This document shows, one piece after another, positions 61,261 to 64,000 of a stretch of DNA of 64,000 bases. The translations under genes were made by a program, and so were the position numbers. How positions within the stretch are numbered: the first letter of the stretch is position 1; every line of letters begins with the position of its first letter. The stretch is from positions 73,971,735 through 74,035,734 of the forward strand of contig CM019215.1 of the NCBI GenBank assembly GCA_009741485.1. The letters are read 5' to 3'. The notes below the pieces were generated by a model, which worked only from the letters and a program-made list of their open reading frames with translations, made no database searches and was not told the origin of the DNA. The DNA is from Malurus cyaneus samueli. Its lineage: Eukaryota; Chordata; Aves; Passeriformes; Maluridae.

Positions 61261-61500
61261 TAGAAGGATATAAACCCAAGGTACAACCACTGCAAGTTCA
61301 GGAGCCTGATCTTAAACCAGATGCTGTGCTGGAATGGTGGAGAATCAAGCCCAAAATAATGATTGATTTTAATTTATTGTAAACATGGGATTTTTTTCCA
61401 AGCAGCAATTTTTGGATGAAAGGTACCCAGTATGTCTGAATTGACTCTAGCATTACAGCCATCCAAAACATCCATAATAAAATCCAAACCAGCTCAAACG
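61261..61500 (+). other. Possible 3' terminal exon (speculative)
   Basis: A T-rich tract ends in attattgtag at 61260. It is followed by an open frame (codons in phase with 61263) that continues to a TAA at 61380-61382. The roughly 39 codons read with a soluble-protein look: charged residues, several Pro-containing Lys-Pro pairs, a Trp-Trp pair near the end, and a hydrophobic tail. An AATAAA signal follows at 61476-61481, and a GT-rich stretch at about 61503-61518 suits a downstream cleavage element. These are the parts of a terminal coding exon. Against it, the acceptor is weakly pyrimidine-rich near the AG, no upstream exon was identified, I recognise no family, and 40 open codons can occur by chance. 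Confidence 0.2.
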
Positions 61501-63569
61501 TACTTGTGTTTTAGTGTTTCATTATAAACCCTTAACTCAGCCAAGGTTAGCAACCCTCTGAAAACCTGGCCAGAGCTGAGAGGGAATCTAAGAATGAGAG
61601 AATCTAGGTCAGTTTTTTCTTTGTGGATGGAAACATGTAAAACCTGATGGGCTTATGTGGTTTCAGCTTTTTAGCAGTGCAAGAATTCAAAGTTGCATTA
61701 AGCTACAAGTGAGCTGGGCAGCTAAAATGAGTGGCCTGCTTCCTGCATTGTGCCCACATGGTCCTACCCCTTGTCTAAGCTGATTTGAGTTCCACTGCCT
61801 TGTATTGGGTGCTTGAAGAAGAGGACAATGCCCATCCCTTATCTTCTAAATGGCACAAAAGACATCTGTAGTTGTAGCCTTTATTCTGCCTTTTGGGCCA
61901 TAATTTCAGATCACAGGGAAAATAGGAGAAACAACTAAGGGCAGATTTTCCAGGGGAGGACAGTGAGCTGACCCTCCCACTGGGTGTGCTGTCTGATGCA
62001 GTATGGGCTCTCCAGCATCACAGGATACAGGAGTGGAATTTTCATTGAGCTGTAATGATTGTATAAGCAGAGAGCACTATCCAGGCACTTGAGTAAAAGG
62101 ATTTTCTGTCCCCAGAATGGAGTGCTTGTTTATCCCCAGCCTTGGCATGTTCTGGTGGGTCTGAGCAAGAGGGGGAAATGTGCCCAGTATGTGTGCCTGG
62201 CTGTGATCTGGGGCAAAACTTCTCCTAGCTGAGGTAGTGGAACATTCGATGTCATTGAACGTAAGATTTGGTAGCATTTCTTACAGTCTTCATCTTTAAG
62301 TGTTCGGAATGCATTAATGGGTAGGTAAGTTCATTCCCAGAAGGGCTAAACTCTGGGAATAGAGAACCCCTTTAGTGCTGGCAGTCTCTTTCCTTGTTCA
62401 AACACTAATCAAAGTTGAAACAAGCCTAGTGGGGGAAATGTAGGTGGAAAGGTGCTGCCTGCATCTTGCCTCATACCTGTTTGGTCCTCTCCTGTGTGAA
62501 CAACATGTCATGTATTTTCTAAATGCAGTGGATGCTCCAGTGTGGGTTCCCAGCTGTTCTTTTCTCCTCACTGGCCTCCTAAGGCTCATTGTGGGCCTTC
62601 TGTGCAGAGCAATCTTCTGTGGCAGCTTTTTAATTATGATAAATCTTTACTTTTTAAAGGCTTCTATTGTAGTTTCATTGTAGCTGGGAGAACTTAGGAA
62701 GTTTCAAAACAAAAATCGTGATTTTGAAATCAGTCTTTCAATGGGATTTGGACTTAAAAGCATCCTATATCATAAATCACCAGGCAAGTAGACAATTCAA
62801 AGCACCAGTTATGTCCAGAATTATTTTGGGTAACTGTGAACATTATTAGTGATGAAATTCCTCTGTTGCCTCAGCCAGCAAAATCTCTCAACAGGATTTT
62901 GTTTGCTTTGTGTGCATGAGAGGTTGTTTGGTTTCTCTGTTCAGGTTTTTTTGGTACATTTAAAGCAAACTCATCTTCAGTGCTTGTGCCAGTAGCAGTC
63001 ATTTACATACTCGTAGGACAAAATGAACATCTGAATAGAAATGCAGAGCATGAACATGAAATGTGATTATAAGACATCCTGAGAAAGCAGTTAGTTTTAT
63101 CAGATGAATATAAATACACTTCATAATAAGAATGGTGGGGGGTTTTTCCTTTTTCACAAATGAAGTGGGGGAGATGGAATATGGGAAAAGTAAAGTGTAA
63201 GAAATGAAAAATCACTGAAACAAAGGGTGGTGTTTCTAACTTCATTCTGTTTTGTGAGCTCCTAAGAAACTGTAGAAATGGACAGAACACTAATTTGTTT
63301 ATGTAGGACAAATTATGAAGAGAATATACATTATCTCTTTAAACTTTGTTTGATTATTGTTTCCAGCTTAAAGCATCTATCCACAGAATTAAATTCTTTT
63401 TAGTGAGGATTAAAATTATTTTAGTAAGGCCAATTACATCTAATTAGGAAAGATTTGTAAGGCAAAATACAAGGCAATGAGGTGGCAAAGAGGCTAAAGA
63501 GTCAAGTACTTTTGTCCTGACCTTACCTTCAGAAAAAGGAACAGATTTTCATTCAGACTCTTCAATTAA
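61501..63569. other. Unique non-coding sequence
   Basis: No gene or repeat is recognised. Short frames of 63-102 codons on either strand lack any family resemblance. Confidence 0.5.
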
Positions 63570-63722
63570 TGTTTTTTTTTTAATTTCTTCCAACATATTT
63601 TTTTTTCATAGAGGTGGACACCAGATCTACAGCTTGTAGTCAGCCTCCAGGTTGCTCAGGCTGTGAAGGTGTGGAGAGAGTGGACTATAAAGTTTTTTGA
63701 GGTGTCCCAGCCTGGCTCTTAG
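63570..63722 (+). other. Strong splice-acceptor-like tract followed by open frames (speculative exon)
   Basis: A long pyrimidine-rich tract (about 63570-63609) ends in ttcatag at 63611. Two of the three following frames stay open, for 36 codons (stop at 63720-63722) and 28 codons (stop at 63698-63700). With two frames open, coding cannot be decided. No good GT donor precedes the stops, apart from gaag/gtgtgg at about 63668. It may be part of a non-coding transcript or chance. Confidence 0.12.
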
Positions 63723-64000
63723 AGAGGCCCCCTGCTCTTTATGCAACTCAAAAAGCAGAATTTCCTCCTTGGGCCTGCCTGGTCATTCCCAGACATGCAC
63801 ACACCACTTTTCCATCGCAGGGGCTGAGCAAATGCAGGATGCTCAGTGCCAGGTACTCGGTGTCACACAGGTACTCGGTGTCACACAGTCAAGGGCTCAG
63901 GTCCTTGGAGTCAGTGGAAGAGGCTACAGGGGCTCAGAGTTGGGTAATTCAAACCCTTGGTGCCACTGCCAAAGGCTGTGAGTGGGATGATGTTGTGAAC
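63723..64000. other. GC-richer unique sequence to window end
   Basis: The composition is richer in GC than the preceding kilobases. An open frame starting at 63697 spans most of it but only mirrors the 18-bp duplication inside. The sequence runs off the window end. Confidence 0.4.
63853..63888. repeat. 18-bp perfect tandem duplication
   Basis: The unit gtactcggtgtcacacag occurs twice without mismatch at 63853-63870 and 63871-63888. A weaker third echo (ggtccttggagtcag) follows, hinting at the start of a small degenerate array. Confidence 0.9.

Noticed and set aside
1..64000. CRISPR arrays, operons, phage genes or bacterial ribosomal genes
   Set aside because: No regularly spaced repeat-spacer pattern, no dense gene arrangement and no ribosome-binding sites are present. 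Bird-type CR1 and LTR repeats show this is vertebrate DNA.

Overview
The window looks like ordinary nuclear non-coding DNA from a bird, most likely a songbird. It is AT-rich and CpG-poor. Its recognisable repeats are CR1 LINE fragments and long terminal repeats (LTRs) of two endogenous retrovirus families that I know, from memory, to be common in passerine genomes. No bacterial, phage or organellar feature is present. I found no protein-coding gene that I can defend. The open frames are short, overlap on both strands and match nothing I recognise; the longest (240-275 codons) lie inside a minisatellite and are by-products of the repeat. The window is best read as a large intron or an intergenic stretch.

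Layout. Positions 1-23.7 kb are almost free of recognisable transposons. They hold unique AT-rich sequence, a few small tandem duplications, GT-rich tracts, two CpG-bearing patches, and one striking near-perfect inverted repeat at 15037-15108 (31-bp stem, 10-nt loop). Positions 23.7-29 kb hold two antisense CR1 fragments. Positions 32.9-36.8 kb hold two same-family, same-strand solo LTRs. The first keeps a perfect 5-bp target-site duplication and has been inflated to about 1.6 kb by an internal GC-rich minisatellite of about 15 units of roughly 38 bp. Positions 42-59 kb hold a sense CR1 tail, three copies of a second LTR family (one 3'-truncated, one complete and inverted with a perfect 6-bp duplication, one internally deleted but still bracketed by a 6-bp duplication), and an old sense CR1 body fragment. 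Positions 59-64 kb are unique sequence with two exon-like segments, one of which ends in a polyadenylation signal and a GT-rich downstream element.

No genes work together here. The content is the history of retroelement insertion, solo-LTR formation, decay and local repeat expansion, plus a few unique segments that may be regulatory. The most notable items are the minisatellite-bearing LTR, the long perfect hairpin, the cluster of three related LTRs in both orientations, and the possible 3' terminal exon near 61.3 kb. Family names were recalled without any database search.
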